A stretch of 64,000 bases of DNA from Lachnospiraceae bacterium (GCA_015057325.1 SVEQ01000006.1:1-64000), one strand, 5' to 3'. Shown: positions 28,860 through 37,561, counted from the stretch's first letter. The notes: generated from the sequence alone by a model not told the origin. Translations and numbers: made by a program.

Positions 28860-30869
28860 ATGCAAGAGATATCAATTACGACTGAAGGAATACAGAAAAA
28901 TTTAAAAAATTACAAGCCTCTAGATGCGTTATGCGAATACATATGGAATGGATTTGATGCTTTGGCCGATACTATATGTGTCAACTTGCATACAAACGAG
29001 TTCGGATTGATTAATATGATTTCGATAGTCGATAACGGCACAGGTATTGCATATGAAGAATTGGGGAATAAATTTAAACCGTTTAACGATTCAAAAAAGG
29101 CTAATAGCTCAAAGGTGGTTAATCATTCATTGCCACATGGAAGACAAGGGATAGGCAGATTGACGTTTTTTGCATTTGCACAAAGAGCAAGATGGAATAC
29201 TGTATATATTAAAGATGGGAAAAAATATGAGTATTTTATTGATATGGAGAAAGATTCTTTAAATCAATACGATGACAATGGTGGAAAAGATCCGAAAGTT
29301 TCGGAAAAGGCTTTGGGAACAGAAGTTATTTTTACTCAATTGCAGCAGTTTTCTAAAGAGGAGATAGTTCAGCGAATAAAGGTGGAGTTCTTTTGGTTCT
29401 TAGAGTTGAATCGAAATAGGAACTATAAAATTATTGTAGACGACGAAGAACTGCGCTATGAAGATTTTGTGGTGAAAAGAGTAGAATTAGTGCCAGAAGC
29501 GGAACTGGCTCATAAGTATATGATATCAGTTGTTCAATGGAATCAGAGTTTGGGTAAGGAATTTTCCAAGTTTTATTTTATCAATTCTGAAAATGAGGAA
29601 CAATATAAAGAAGCAACAAAGCTTAATAAAAAGTCAGATGAATTTTATCATAGTGTATTTGTAAAAAGTGATTATTTTGATGAATTCTTTTTTGAAAAAG
29701 AGAACGAGGGTCAAATCAACCTTTTTCCGAATAGAAATGAACAAGAGTTTAAGTTACTTATGGACTATATTTATGATTTCTTGTATAAGTTCAGAAGAAA
29801 TTACCTAAAGGAAGCATCAGACAGGTTTATCGATAAATTGGTTGATTCTCATATTTATCCAGAATTTGACGGCAATAATATTATTGATACTTATAGGAAA
29901 ACTGAACTAGATAACTTGGTAGGTACATTATATGCTGCACAACCTAAAATTTTCACTAATCTAAGTGATGATAACAAAAAAATAACAATTGGATTATTGA
30001 AGCTCATCATGGATGCGGAAGATAAAGACAATTTATTTGCTGTTCTCAAGCAAGTGATTGATTTGGATGAAAATGAACTGGCAGAGTTGTCTGGAGTGTT
30101 AAAATATACATCTTTGTCAAACATTGCTAAATTGGTGAAATTGTTAGAAGATAGGCAAAAGGTAATTCAAGGACTTAAAGAATTGGTGTTTAATAAAGAA
30201 TTGTATGCTAAAGAAGTTCCGCATATTCAAAGTGTAGTAGAAAGCCATTATTGGTTGTTTGGAGAACAATATAATTTAATAACTGCTGCAGAGCCAGATT
30301 TTACTTTGGCACTTAAAGGTTTGTTACTTGCAACAACAGGTGAAGAGGAAAATGTTGACATAGATCATGAAGATAAAAATAAGGAAATGGATATTTTTAT
30401 GATCCGGCAAGATAGAAAAGGCGATGTAACAGAAAATGTTGTGGTTGAGTTAAAAAGGCCAACTGTAGCTTTAGGCGAAAAGGAATTGTCTCAAGTAAAA
30501 AAATATATGCAAGTCATTCGAAGTGATGATCGATTTAATATGGGAAAGGTAAAATGGACATTTTATTTGGTTGGAAATAAATTTAATAAAAGCAGTTTTC
30601 TAGAAGGAGAACTGGAGAATAATAAAAACCATGGAGAAGATCATCTGGTTTATTGGGTGGATAAAGGCTTGACTAAAATATATGTATTAAAGTGGAGTGA
30701 GATATTTGACGAGTTTTCTAAACGACACGATTATCTGCTGGAAAAATTGAAATTAGAGGAAACAATATGGTTGGAACAACATGACAGTGCAGATCAAATT
30801 GTTAGTGATGTCAACAGCAACTACGCAGTATTGGATAAACCATTAATTCCGAAGAGGAAAAGTGATTAG
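28860..30869 (+). CDS. GHKL ATPase fused to a PD-(D/E)XK nuclease (paraMORC/Shedu-like)
   Basis: 669 aa, ATG 7 nt after GAGGAGG. The N-terminal domain has all GHKL motifs: E..(W)NGFDA near 27-34, DNGTGI near 58-63, and GRQGIGRLTFF near 95-105, as in Hsp90/MutL/MORC proteins. A helical middle follows (about 300-450). The C-terminus has WLFGEQYN, then D511-x18-E530-x-K532 (EMDIF..., VVVELKRP) and LSQVKKYM, the pattern of DUF4263/Shedu-type nucleases. Leu codons are mostly TTG/TTA, unlike the CTT-rich core genes, which suggests transfer. GHKL-nuclease fusions have been predicted as restriction-like defence proteins. Probably cotranscribed with the next two genes. Confidence 0.8.
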   Translation: MQEISITTEGIQKNLKNYKPLDALCEYIWNGFDALADTICVNLHTNEFGLINMISIVDNGTGIAYEELGNKFKPFNDSKKANSSKVVNHSLPHGRQGIGRLTFFAFAQRARWNTVYIKDGKKYEYFIDMEKDSLNQYDDNGGKDPKVSEKALGTEVIFTQLQQFSKEEIVQRIKVEFFWFLELNRNRNYKIIVDDEELRYEDFVVKRVELVPEAELAHKYMISVVQWNQSLGKEFSKFYFINSENEEQYKEATKLNKKSDEFYHSVFVKSDYFDEFFFEKENEGQINLFPNRNEQEFKLLMDYIYDFLYKFRRNYLKEASDRFIDKLVDSHIYPEFDGNNIIDTYRKTELDNLVGTLYAAQPKIFTNLSDDNKKITIGLLKLIMDAEDKDNLFAVLKQVIDLDENELAELSGVLKYTSLSNIAKLVKLLEDRQKVIQGLKELVFNKELYAKEVPHIQSVVESHYWLFGEQYNLITAAEPDFTLALKGLLLATTGEEENVDIDHEDKNKEMDIFMIRQDRKGDVTENVVVELKRPTVALGEKELSQVKKYMQVIRSDDRFNMGKVKWTFYLVGNKFNKSSFLEGELENNKNHGEDHLVYWVDKGLTKIYVLKWSEIFDEFSKRHDYLLEKLKLEETIWLEQHDSADQIVSDVNSNYAVLDKPLIPKRKSD

Positions 30870-30901
30870 AAATTAGTATTCATTTAGAAGAAAGGAGTCA
30901 C

Positions 30902-32407
30902 ATGGCAATCCCAACAAACATAAAAAACTTATTGTCCGGCAATGTTGTAGAATGGGCAAGAATTGAATTTAAAGAAACATGGGATCCAGCTGCATCATTA
31001 AAGACCATTTGTGCATTCGCAAATGATCTTGATAACTGGGGCGGTGGGTACATTGTTATAGGAGTTGAAGAGAAAGAGGGACGACCAGTATATCCATTAC
31101 TAGGTGTTCCAGCTGGTAAAATTGATAAGTATCAAAAGGAAATCTTTGCAAAATGTAAGCTTATCAGACCGGCATATTCTCCAATAATTGGTGTAGAAAC
31201 CTATGAAGACAAGCAGTTTATTGTTATTTGGTGCCCTGGCGGTGACAACAGACCGTACTCTTCGCCAAAGACGATGGACAAGGACAATAAAGAGAGAATT
31301 CATTATATCCGAAAGGCATCAAATACTGTAGAGCCATCGGATGATGAAGAAAAAGATTTGTTTAATTTGGCCAATAGGGTGCCGTTTGATGATCGTATCA
31401 ATCATAACGCTGAGATTTCGGATTTAAATATAACACTTATTCAAAGCTATCTGAAAGAGATTAAGAGTTCCTTGTATGAGAAGTCTAAAACAGGGGATTT
31501 TATTGAAGTGTGTCAGGATATGAATATTGTTAATACACTTCCAGAATATACCAAGCCAAAGAATGTTGGATTGATGTTTTTCAGTATGGAGCCGGAAAAG
31601 TTTTTTCCGAATGCTCAGATTGATGTTGTTCAATTCCCTGAAGGCTTGGGCGGCAATGATATTATTGAGAAAACCTTTCGAGGACCGCTTCATCAACAAC
31701 TGCGTGATGCACTGCAATACATTCAGAATGTAATCATTACGGAAAAGGTTGTAAAGCATCCGGATAGAGCTGAAGCAGACCGATTTTTCAATTTCCCTTA
31801 CGCAGCAGTTGAAGAAGCTTTGTCAAACGCTGTTTACCATCGTGCATATGATGAACGCGAGCCAATTGAGGTACGTGTTGAAAATGACAGAATGGAAATT
31901 GTAAGTTTTCCTGGTCCAGATCGTTCGGTTACGATTGAGGGGCTGAAAAATTACCGGGTATCAAATCGCCGTTACAGAAACCGTCGCATTGGCGACTTCC
32001 TAAAAGAGCTACATCTTACAGAGGGACGTAATACCGGATTTAAGAAGATTATTGATGCACTGGAGGCAAACGGCTCACCAAAACCGGAATTTGAGACGGA
32101 CGAGGATAGAAGTTATTTTATTACGAGACTGTTCGTGCATGAGGGGTTTTGTGATAGTTCTAACCCAGAGCCAAAAAGGAGCCGAAAAGGAGCCGAAAAG
32201 GAGCCGATAAAAGGTGCTGAACGGAAGCAAGCTATATTAAGATTGGTATCACAAAATCCTACAATTACGCAAAGCCAGATAATGGAACAGATGAACCTGA
32301 CAAGAAAGCAGGTGCAGAGAGATATGAAGGAATTGCAGGAAGAAGGTGTGCTTGTTAGAGAGGGAACAAATAGAAGCGGCTATTGGCTCGTGTCTGGAGA
32401 AAAGTGA
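30902..32407 (+). CDS. AlbA_2 (Schlafen-like) ATP-binding regulator
   Basis: 501 aa. Residues about 15-150 form an AlbA_2/Schlafen domain (EFKETWDPAASLKTICAFAN, GGYIVIGVEE). The middle has a RecG-like HATPase_c_4 region (AVEEALSNAVYHRAYDEREPIEV, with the N-box, then KNYRVSNRRYRNRRIGDFL). A winged HTH ends the protein (ITQSQIMEQMNLTRKQVQRDMKELQEEG) after a short KGAEKEP repeat linker. Such proteins are usually transcription regulators or defence-linked. It begins 32 bp after the GHKL-nuclease gene with GGAG 5 nt before the ATG. Confidence 0.85.
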   Translation: MAIPTNIKNLLSGNVVEWARIEFKETWDPAASLKTICAFANDLDNWGGGYIVIGVEEKEGRPVYPLLGVPAGKIDKYQKEIFAKCKLIRPAYSPIIGVETYEDKQFIVIWCPGGDNRPYSSPKTMDKDNKERIHYIRKASNTVEPSDDEEKDLFNLANRVPFDDRINHNAEISDLNITLIQSYLKEIKSSLYEKSKTGDFIEVCQDMNIVNTLPEYTKPKNVGLMFFSMEPEKFFPNAQIDVVQFPEGLGGNDIIEKTFRGPLHQQLRDALQYIQNVIITEKVVKHPDRAEADRFFNFPYAAVEEALSNAVYHRAYDEREPIEVRVENDRMEIVSFPGPDRSVTIEGLKNYRVSNRRYRNRRIGDFLKELHLTEGRNTGFKKIIDALEANGSPKPEFETDEDRSYFITRLFVHEGFCDSSNPEPKRSRKGAEKEPIKGAERKQAILRLVSQNPTITQSQIMEQMNLTRKQVQRDMKELQEEGVLVREGTNRSGYWLVSGEK

Positions 32408-32424
32408 CGATAAAAGGATGAATA

Positions 32425-33225
32425 ATGTATATGAAAAATGCAGCATATGAAGTCGCAAAAGTGTTTGAGGGGGTAGAAAGATTTGAAAATCGAATAGTAG
32501 CATTTGTGGATGTTATGGGAATCAGAAGCCGCATGAAAAATGCGGAGACTCCACAAGAACTTGAAATGTTCTCGAAACTTATGCATATGTACAATAACCA
32601 ACCTTTTGCTGAAGACAAGATTGAAACCATTATGTTTTCTGATTGTATGTATTTGGTTGCAGAGCCTCAGTATATTAAGGAATTAATATGTTTGCTCTCG
32701 AACTTTGCATATAACCTATTGGTTAATAGAACGACTGAAATTACTCTTAAAGAAGAAGGGGGATTTGAAAGTAATAATCTTTGGGATTGTTTCAAATTAA
32801 GGGGCGGAATTACATATGGAAAAATATTAGTGTTAGATGAGCAAGCAAAAAAGGAAAAAATATCTTTTAATTCAAACATAGTATTAGGTCCTTCTGTGAT
32901 TGCAGCTTACGAATTGGAGAGTAAGCAAGCTATTTATCCAAGAATTATTGTAGACGAGGCGTTTTTATCTTTGCTTGATATGAATCAACTGTCATATGAG
33001 GAATGTTATTTGGTTGAGGATAAGAATGACAAATTATATTATTTGGACTTTTGGAAATATATGTTTAAGGGGAAATGTGGTCCGGTTGACTTTTTGATTG
33101 GATGTATAAAATATGTTAGGAAAGAACTTGATGAAGCAGTGAAAGAAGAGAATGAAAAACTAGTGAAACAATTGAAGTGGTTTATTGAATATCTTGAAGA
33201 CAAGGTTAGGTGCAGTATGCAATGA
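32425..33225 (+). CDS. Class III nucleotide-cyclase-like protein
   Basis: 266 aa. The two metal-binding Asp of class III adenylate/guanylate cyclases appear in order: D29 in AFVDVMGIRSRM and D73 in MFSDCMYLV, 44 residues apart, the spacing known in this family. LRGGITYGKI matches the R-I-G-(I)-A-x-G strand, and GPSVIAAYELES aligns with G-x-x-V-N-x-A-x-R. In that last motif the Asn and Arg that stabilise the transition state are Ile and Glu, so it is not a canonical cyclase. Cyclases of this fold make the messenger in Pycsar phage defence. It starts 17 bp after the AlbA gene. The protein is probably cytoplasmic, with no membrane segment. Confidence 0.65.
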   Translation: MYMKNAAYEVAKVFEGVERFENRIVAFVDVMGIRSRMKNAETPQELEMFSKLMHMYNNQPFAEDKIETIMFSDCMYLVAEPQYIKELICLLSNFAYNLLVNRTTEITLKEEGGFESNNLWDCFKLRGGITYGKILVLDEQAKKEKISFNSNIVLGPSVIAAYELESKQAIYPRIIVDEAFLSLLDMNQLSYEECYLVEDKNDKLYYLDFWKYMFKGKCGPVDFLIGCIKYVRKELDEAVKEENEKLVKQLKWFIEYLEDKVRCSMQ

Positions 33226-33399
33226 TTAGAAATGAGCAGAGAAGCAATAATAGTGAGAATAAACTATACGCAGATCCCCAACTTGAGGACTTATAGTAAT
33301 TGTAAGTAGGAAGATTTGGGAACGAAGGTTGTTCGAGGAAATAATAAGCTCTCAAGTCTTTTGTCTTGCTATGTTTAGACGGGAAGGATATATGCAAAA

Positions 33400-33705
33400 A
33401 TGTATAAATTCGAGTATATAAAATGGTATTGGAAATATACAGATGATGAAACTCCGGTAATACTTTTTTATGAAGTGGATCTGGAAAATGAAAGATATGC
33501 AACAAGAATGGTAGAGGTATTTTGTGATAAGTCGGTTAGGTCCGTAAAAGAAGAGGGATTTAATTTCGTTACAGAGGCTTGTGTACCAAGTGTGCAAGAA
33601 ATTAATCGTGAGCCAGAGTTCAGCGCAGAGATTATTTCTAAAACAGAATTTGAGGAAGTTTATAATTCCAAGAAATACAAGGGGCACATTGAGTTCCCTA
33701 AATAA
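33400..33705 (+). CDS. DUF6881-like small protein
   Basis: 101 aa: a start YIKWYWKYTDDETPVILFYEVD, then RMVEVFCDKS and VPSVQEINREPEF, ending with SKTEFEEVY, which matches the DUF6881 pattern. Members are often found among immunity proteins of toxin loci, but no toxin gene is next to it. GGGAAGG lies about 11 nt before the ATG. The 174 bp upstream show no gene. Confidence 0.7.
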   Translation: MYKFEYIKWYWKYTDDETPVILFYEVDLENERYATRMVEVFCDKSVRSVKEEGFNFVTEACVPSVQEINREPEFSAEIISKTEFEEVYNSKKYKGHIEFPK

Positions 33706-33726
33706 AAGATTTTAGGATGGAAAATT

Positions 33727-34095
33727 ATGATAAAAAAATATGATATGGATTGTGTCCAGGGAGTGCGTTCAGGGATGTTTCTTTACGCAGACTGTGGGAC
33801 GATAGAAAAGATAGATTTAAAGAAAAGTGCAGAACTTTGGTGGGATAAACATCATAAAGCTACTATTATGGACATCTTGCTAAGAAAACGCACTAAAAAT
33901 ATATACGTTGGGGACAAGTGTTTTAATTTTTCGGAACCCTATATTAGGCTGTATGTAGAAAAGGATGAAGTTGTTTTTTCAAAAAGCTTTCCAGATGAAG
34001 TTGATACAAGTGATGCAAGCGAATTTAAAATGTGGTGGGATGAAATAAACAGAGGATTAAATCAGCAAGGATATTGGTTGTTTGATGAGGGATAA
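33727..34095 (+). CDS. Unrecognised small protein, immunity-like context
   Basis: 122 aa, soluble, with no signal or membrane segment. Notable stretches are WWDKHHKATIMDILLRK and KMWWDEINRGLNQQGYW. I do not recognise the family. It starts 21 bp after the DUF6881-like gene behind AGGATGG, and Leu codon use resembles the island rather than the core, so the two are probably a unit. Confidence 0.6.
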   Translation: MIKKYDMDCVQGVRSGMFLYADCGTIEKIDLKKSAELWWDKHHKATIMDILLRKRTKNIYVGDKCFNFSEPYIRLYVEKDEVVFSKSFPDEVDTSDASEFKMWWDEINRGLNQQGYWLFDEG

Positions 34096-34405
34096 TATAT
34101 TTTCATTGAAATATGTTGCGATTTGATTCATAATATCCCCATGGACTGGTAAATCCCCCTCCTCACATCCGGTACTAAAATGGTACTATTTCTCATTCTA
34201 AAGCCGGATAATGAGAGGAAAAACGACAACTTTCTATACAAAATAATATAGAAATAACCCTAAAACAGAATCGGACTACGAAGGTCTTTGCGAGTTTGAA
34301 TAAAATATTAGACTCGAACAAAAAGACAACTCGTGATTTTTTTGCGGGTTGCCTTTTTGTATATGCATCTTTTTATAGCATGTTTTGAAATAAGGGAGAA
34401 TCTAT
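34096..34405. other. AT-rich right part of the island, no gene
   Basis: About 310 bases without a supported gene. It holds a short hairpin TCTCATT/AATGAGA (about 34192-34218), a CGAGT/ACTCG pair (about 34290-34315), and the terminator-like hairpin at 34320-34359. No integrase, transposase or att repeat is clear. Confidence 0.5.
34320..34359 (+). terminator. Terminator-like hairpin related to the guaA terminator
   Basis: A 15-position stem with one mismatch (AAAAAGACAACTCGT with GCGGGTTGCCTTTTT) and T-rich end. The 3' arm TGCGGGTTGCCTTTTT closely resembles TGCGAGTTGCCTTTTC of the guaA terminator, so this may be a displaced copy of the guaA downstream region, marking the right border of the island. 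Confidence 0.7.
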
Positions 34406-34575
34406 ATGGATATAATGTACGAATACCAGTTCAATACATTGTTTGATTATGCAAGAACAGATCAATAGACGGAATAATTATATCGGCGGGAAGTATTGGA
34501 TGTTTTGCTGAAGATGAGAAACTTTATGTTGCTAAGCAGAATAAGGTAAGGACAGTCGAAAAAAGTAATGCATAA
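34406..34575 (+). pseudogene. Frameshifted fragment of a LacI-type periplasmic-binding sensor domain
   Basis: An ATG with AAGGGAG upstream opens MDIMYEYQFNTLFDYARTDQ, then TAG at 34466. Shifting by one base at 34465 gives IDGIIISAGSIGCFAEDEKL and on to a stop at 34573. The joined reading looks like the second and third strands of a LacI-type ligand-binding domain, found in Lachnospiraceae fused to GGDEF or other output. A one-base loss plus truncation to under 60 codons shows it is dead. Family assignment is from the short motif only. Confidence 0.5.
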
Positions 34576-34716
34576 CAAGGTTGTTAAAATAAATAAACTA
34601 AACAGTTTATAACTTTGCATCGTCAAAAAAATTACAATCCTTGTAAAGAATCTTTATTATTTTAAGTAATAAAACAATAATTCAAAATAAAATATTTCTG
34701 GGAGAGAGAAGCTTGC

Positions 34717-34745
34717 TTGACAGCGTATTTTTGTTGTGTTACACT
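34717..34745 (+). promoter_or_regulatory. Consensus sigma-A promoter before the double-nitrilase leader
   Basis: TTGACA, 17 bp, TACACT. Transcription should begin near 34752, just 20 bp before the hairpin at 34771. Confidence 0.8.
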
Positions 34746-34770
34746 CCGCAACATCGAAAGACGAATGGCA

Positions 34771-34812
34771 AAGGCGTTATTGGTACTTGATACCGATAGC
34801 GCTTTTTTTTTT
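34771..34812 (+). terminator. Leader terminator upstream of the double-nitrilase gene
   Basis: A 12-bp stem with two G-T pairs (GCGTTATTGGTA / TACCGATAGCGC), loop CTTGA, followed by ten T residues. It lies between the promoter at 34717 and the start codon at 34862, so it either ends a roughly 60-nt RNA or controls read-through into the gene. Confidence 0.85.
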
Positions 34813-34861
34813 CGTTTTAAGATATCTGCAGATTAAATTAATAAGACCTGGAGGTAACGAT

Positions 34862-37561
34862 ATGAGAAAAGGCATGATGAAAGAACGTTGGTTAAAAACA
34901 GTTACTTCGGTGACAATGTCCTTAGCAATGGTTGCTTCGCTTATAGCAATCAAAATTGATACTAAGGCTGCAGTAATAACAGAGAAGGAAATCGTTAGAA
35001 GTGAAAGATTGACACAGCCAACCAGCTCACACACATTTGCAGTAGATGAGCTTGGTGTTGTAAACTTTCATCCTACGTGGGGAAATAAAGAAGAAAATGT
35101 TGAAGATATGTTGGAGTATATTGAAGAAGCACATCAGAAGGGAGTTAAGATTTTGCTTTTCCCTGAAATGTGTGTAACCGGATATGTATCATCAAGCAAC
35201 CCGGAAGCAGAAGATTATAAATGGGCTGTAGAAAGTGCGGAGGAACTTGACGGACCTACAGCACAGACATTTGCAAAGGTATCTGATAAATATGACATGT
35301 GGATCATTTATGGAGCAACACAGAAGATAGACGGCGATGATAAACATGCGTACAACTCAGCATTTGCATGTTCACCTGATGGAGATATAACAGCATATCA
35401 GAAGATGCATCCTGTTGAAGGCGCGTGGTGTACAGCCGGGACAACTCCTGTACTTTTAGATGCCGGTGAGTATGGAAAGATTGGCTTGAGTATCTGTTAT
35501 GATACATACGCAACACCTGAACTTTCACGTTTTTACTCTGCACAGGGATGTAACTTATTGCTCAATCCGACAGCGACATCAAGAGGATACAAAACTACGG
35601 ATGATTCGGCTTGGGAATGGTATTACAAGAACAGAATCGAAAGTGCAGCTTCACGAGAGGGCTTCACTATTCTTAGTGCAGACCTGGTCGGTAAGGACGG
35701 TTTGGGGGACAAGTACACCTTCCCAGGAGGTAGTGTTATCTTAAATGGTAGTGCAGCATATTACGGTGGTACTGAAGGAGCAAACGGAAGAGGTAATGTA
35801 AATGCAGATATTATTACAGGGCAGGAAGGACTTGTAACTAATGTAGTAAGATGCAGCACCAGATCGAGTGGTGCATGTAACAACAAGGACTTTAATCCTG
35901 AGTTGTATGCTAAACTTTACAAAGAATTAGCAGATAAGCTGGAAAACGGTGAGTCATTAAAATATAATACGAATCAAACGAAAGAACAGCCAAGAGCAGC
36001 AGTGGTTAACATGACTGGCTACTGGGGTAACAAAAAGAAGACACTTGAAAAAATGATAAAGTATATTGATGAAGCAGCCCAAAACGGCGTTGATATTCTC
36101 GTATTCCCTGAAACAGTATTGTCAGGATATGGATATGTTACACCTGATAAGGATCCTTTTTATCATAAGTATGGTGTATCAATGCAGGTAGCAACGGCAG
36201 AAACTATCCCGGGCGAAAGCACCTACAAGCTTTCTGAGTATGCTAAGAAGTATGGAATGTACATCATTTTCGGTATGACTCAAAAAGAAAAGAAATACAA
36301 GATGATTGAAGGTGGTGTTGAAAAAGTATATAACGCTGCGGCAATTCTTTATCCGGATGGTAAGATAGATTCGTACCAGAAGATTCAGAGAGCAGGACAG
36401 GAAGATCAGTGGTCAGTATGCGGAACAACACCAAAGATTATCGAAACAGAATGGGGTAAAGCCGGAGTAGATATTTGTCGTGATGGTCACTTCTACCCTG
36501 AAATTGGAAGATATTATGCAGCAATGGGTTGTACATTATTCATTCATCCAACTGCTACAACAGGTAATGCATGGTATCGTGAAAGCAGAATAGGTTCATA
36601 TACAGACAGAGATGGTATGGCAGCAATAACATGTAATCTCTTAGGTGGTGACGGTATATATAATCCAAGTGGATCATTTAATCCAGAAAATGATGAAGCT
36701 AACTTTGATGATGAAGGAAACTTTATCGGTGGGGATCCTATACCGGAGAATTTTGGTAATTACGATCCACAGGAAACATACTGGAAGTCATCAAGCTGGA
36801 TTGGTACAGGTGGCATCTTTAACAGTACGAGCTTGATTATTACAAAAGCAAGGACAAATGTAAACTTAAACGGTACAGGTTCTGAATCGGAAGTATATGC
36901 GGAAAACGGACTTACAAGTCCTCTTGGTTTAGAGATTGCAGATATGGATCTCTCAAGGAGCGGTTTCTCAATTACAGGATTTAATCCTTCGATTTTCTCG
37001 AAGATGTATGACAAACTGTCTATCTTATACAGAGGCGGTTATACAAGTATTTACGGTGGAGACGTAGTTCCGACACCTGTCACAATAAATGTGAATGATA
37101 TTGAAACAAAGCCAATCGATGAACCATCAACTGAAGAACCAAAGCCTGAAGGAGCTGCTTCTGTAAGTGCTCCTAAGGAGCAAGCCAGTGTGGAAACTCC
37201 GACTGTTTCTGAGACGCCTGCTGTAGTTGATACAAACATCACTGCCTCTCCTACTAACAAGAGTGATGCAACTACAGTAGAAAAGTCAAAAACAGTTGCA
37301 GGAATAAAAGTTGCAAGCAAGAAAGCAGAATCAATAACTGTTGAGTTTAAGGCAGTCAAAAAAGCAAAATCTTACAAGATTCAGTATTCAACAAGTAAGA
37401 AGTTTGCAAAGGCAAAAACCAAGACAAAGACAACTAAAAAGACTAAACTAAATATAAGTAAGCTCAAAGTCGGCAAGACCTATTACATAAGAATAAAGGC
37501 TGTTGATAAAGCAGGAAAAGGAAAATGGTCTAAGGTTAAAAAGATTATTGTAAAGAAATAA
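34862..37561 (+). CDS. Secreted protein with two nitrilase domains and a C-terminal Fn3 module
   Basis: 899 aa from ATG 34862 (GGAGG 8 nt upstream; the frame is open to 34736 but that part crosses the leader terminator). Signal peptide at about 1-39. Two carbon-nitrogen hydrolase domains follow, each with the full Glu-Lys-Cys triad: E102, K181, C212, and E417, K507, C539. After a Pro/Glu/Thr linker (about 735-810) comes a fibronectin III-like domain ending KKIIVKK. Nitrilase-family enzymes hydrolyse amides or nitriles and are usually intracellular; a secreted double copy is uncommon. The substrate is unknown. Confidence 0.87.
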   Translation: MRKGMMKERWLKTVTSVTMSLAMVASLIAIKIDTKAAVITEKEIVRSERLTQPTSSHTFAVDELGVVNFHPTWGNKEENVEDMLEYIEEAHQKGVKILLFPEMCVTGYVSSSNPEAEDYKWAVESAEELDGPTAQTFAKVSDKYDMWIIYGATQKIDGDDKHAYNSAFACSPDGDITAYQKMHPVEGAWCTAGTTPVLLDAGEYGKIGLSICYDTYATPELSRFYSAQGCNLLLNPTATSRGYKTTDDSAWEWYYKNRIESAASREGFTILSADLVGKDGLGDKYTFPGGSVILNGSAAYYGGTEGANGRGNVNADIITGQEGLVTNVVRCSTRSSGACNNKDFNPELYAKLYKELADKLENGESLKYNTNQTKEQPRAAVVNMTGYWGNKKKTLEKMIKYIDEAAQNGVDILVFPETVLSGYGYVTPDKDPFYHKYGVSMQVATAETIPGESTYKLSEYAKKYGMYIIFGMTQKEKKYKMIEGGVEKVYNAAAILYPDGKIDSYQKIQRAGQEDQWSVCGTTPKIIETEWGKAGVDICRDGHFYPEIGRYYAAMGCTLFIHPTATTGNAWYRESRIGSYTDRDGMAAITCNLLGGDGIYNPSGSFNPENDEANFDDEGNFIGGDPIPENFGNYDPQETYWKSSSWIGTGGIFNSTSLIITKARTNVNLNGTGSESEVYAENGLTSPLGLEIADMDLSRSGFSITGFNPSIFSKMYDKLSILYRGGYTSIYGGDVVPTPVTINVNDIETKPIDEPSTEEPKPEGAASVSAPKEQASVETPTVSETPAVVDTNITASPTNKSDATTVEKSKTVAGIKVASKKAESITVEFKAVKKAKSYKIQYSTSKKFAKAKTKTKTTKKTKLNISKLKVGKTYYIRIKAVDKAGKGKWSKVKKIIVKK

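Noticed and set aside
26409-34482. att repeat GGAATAATTA shared by the guaA 3' end and 34471
   Set aside because: The shared word is only 10 AT-rich bases and lies inside a decayed gene; not enough to call an attachment site.
34752-34812. c-di-GMP riboswitch before the double-nitrilase gene
   Set aside because: A short GGCAAA word is present but the rest of the GEMM consensus and enough length are missing.
34736-34861. N-terminal extension of the double-nitrilase protein from ATG 34736
   Set aside because: It would translate the leader terminator, precedes the predicted transcription start, and lacks a ribosome site; ATG 34862 has GGAGG and gives a proper signal peptide.
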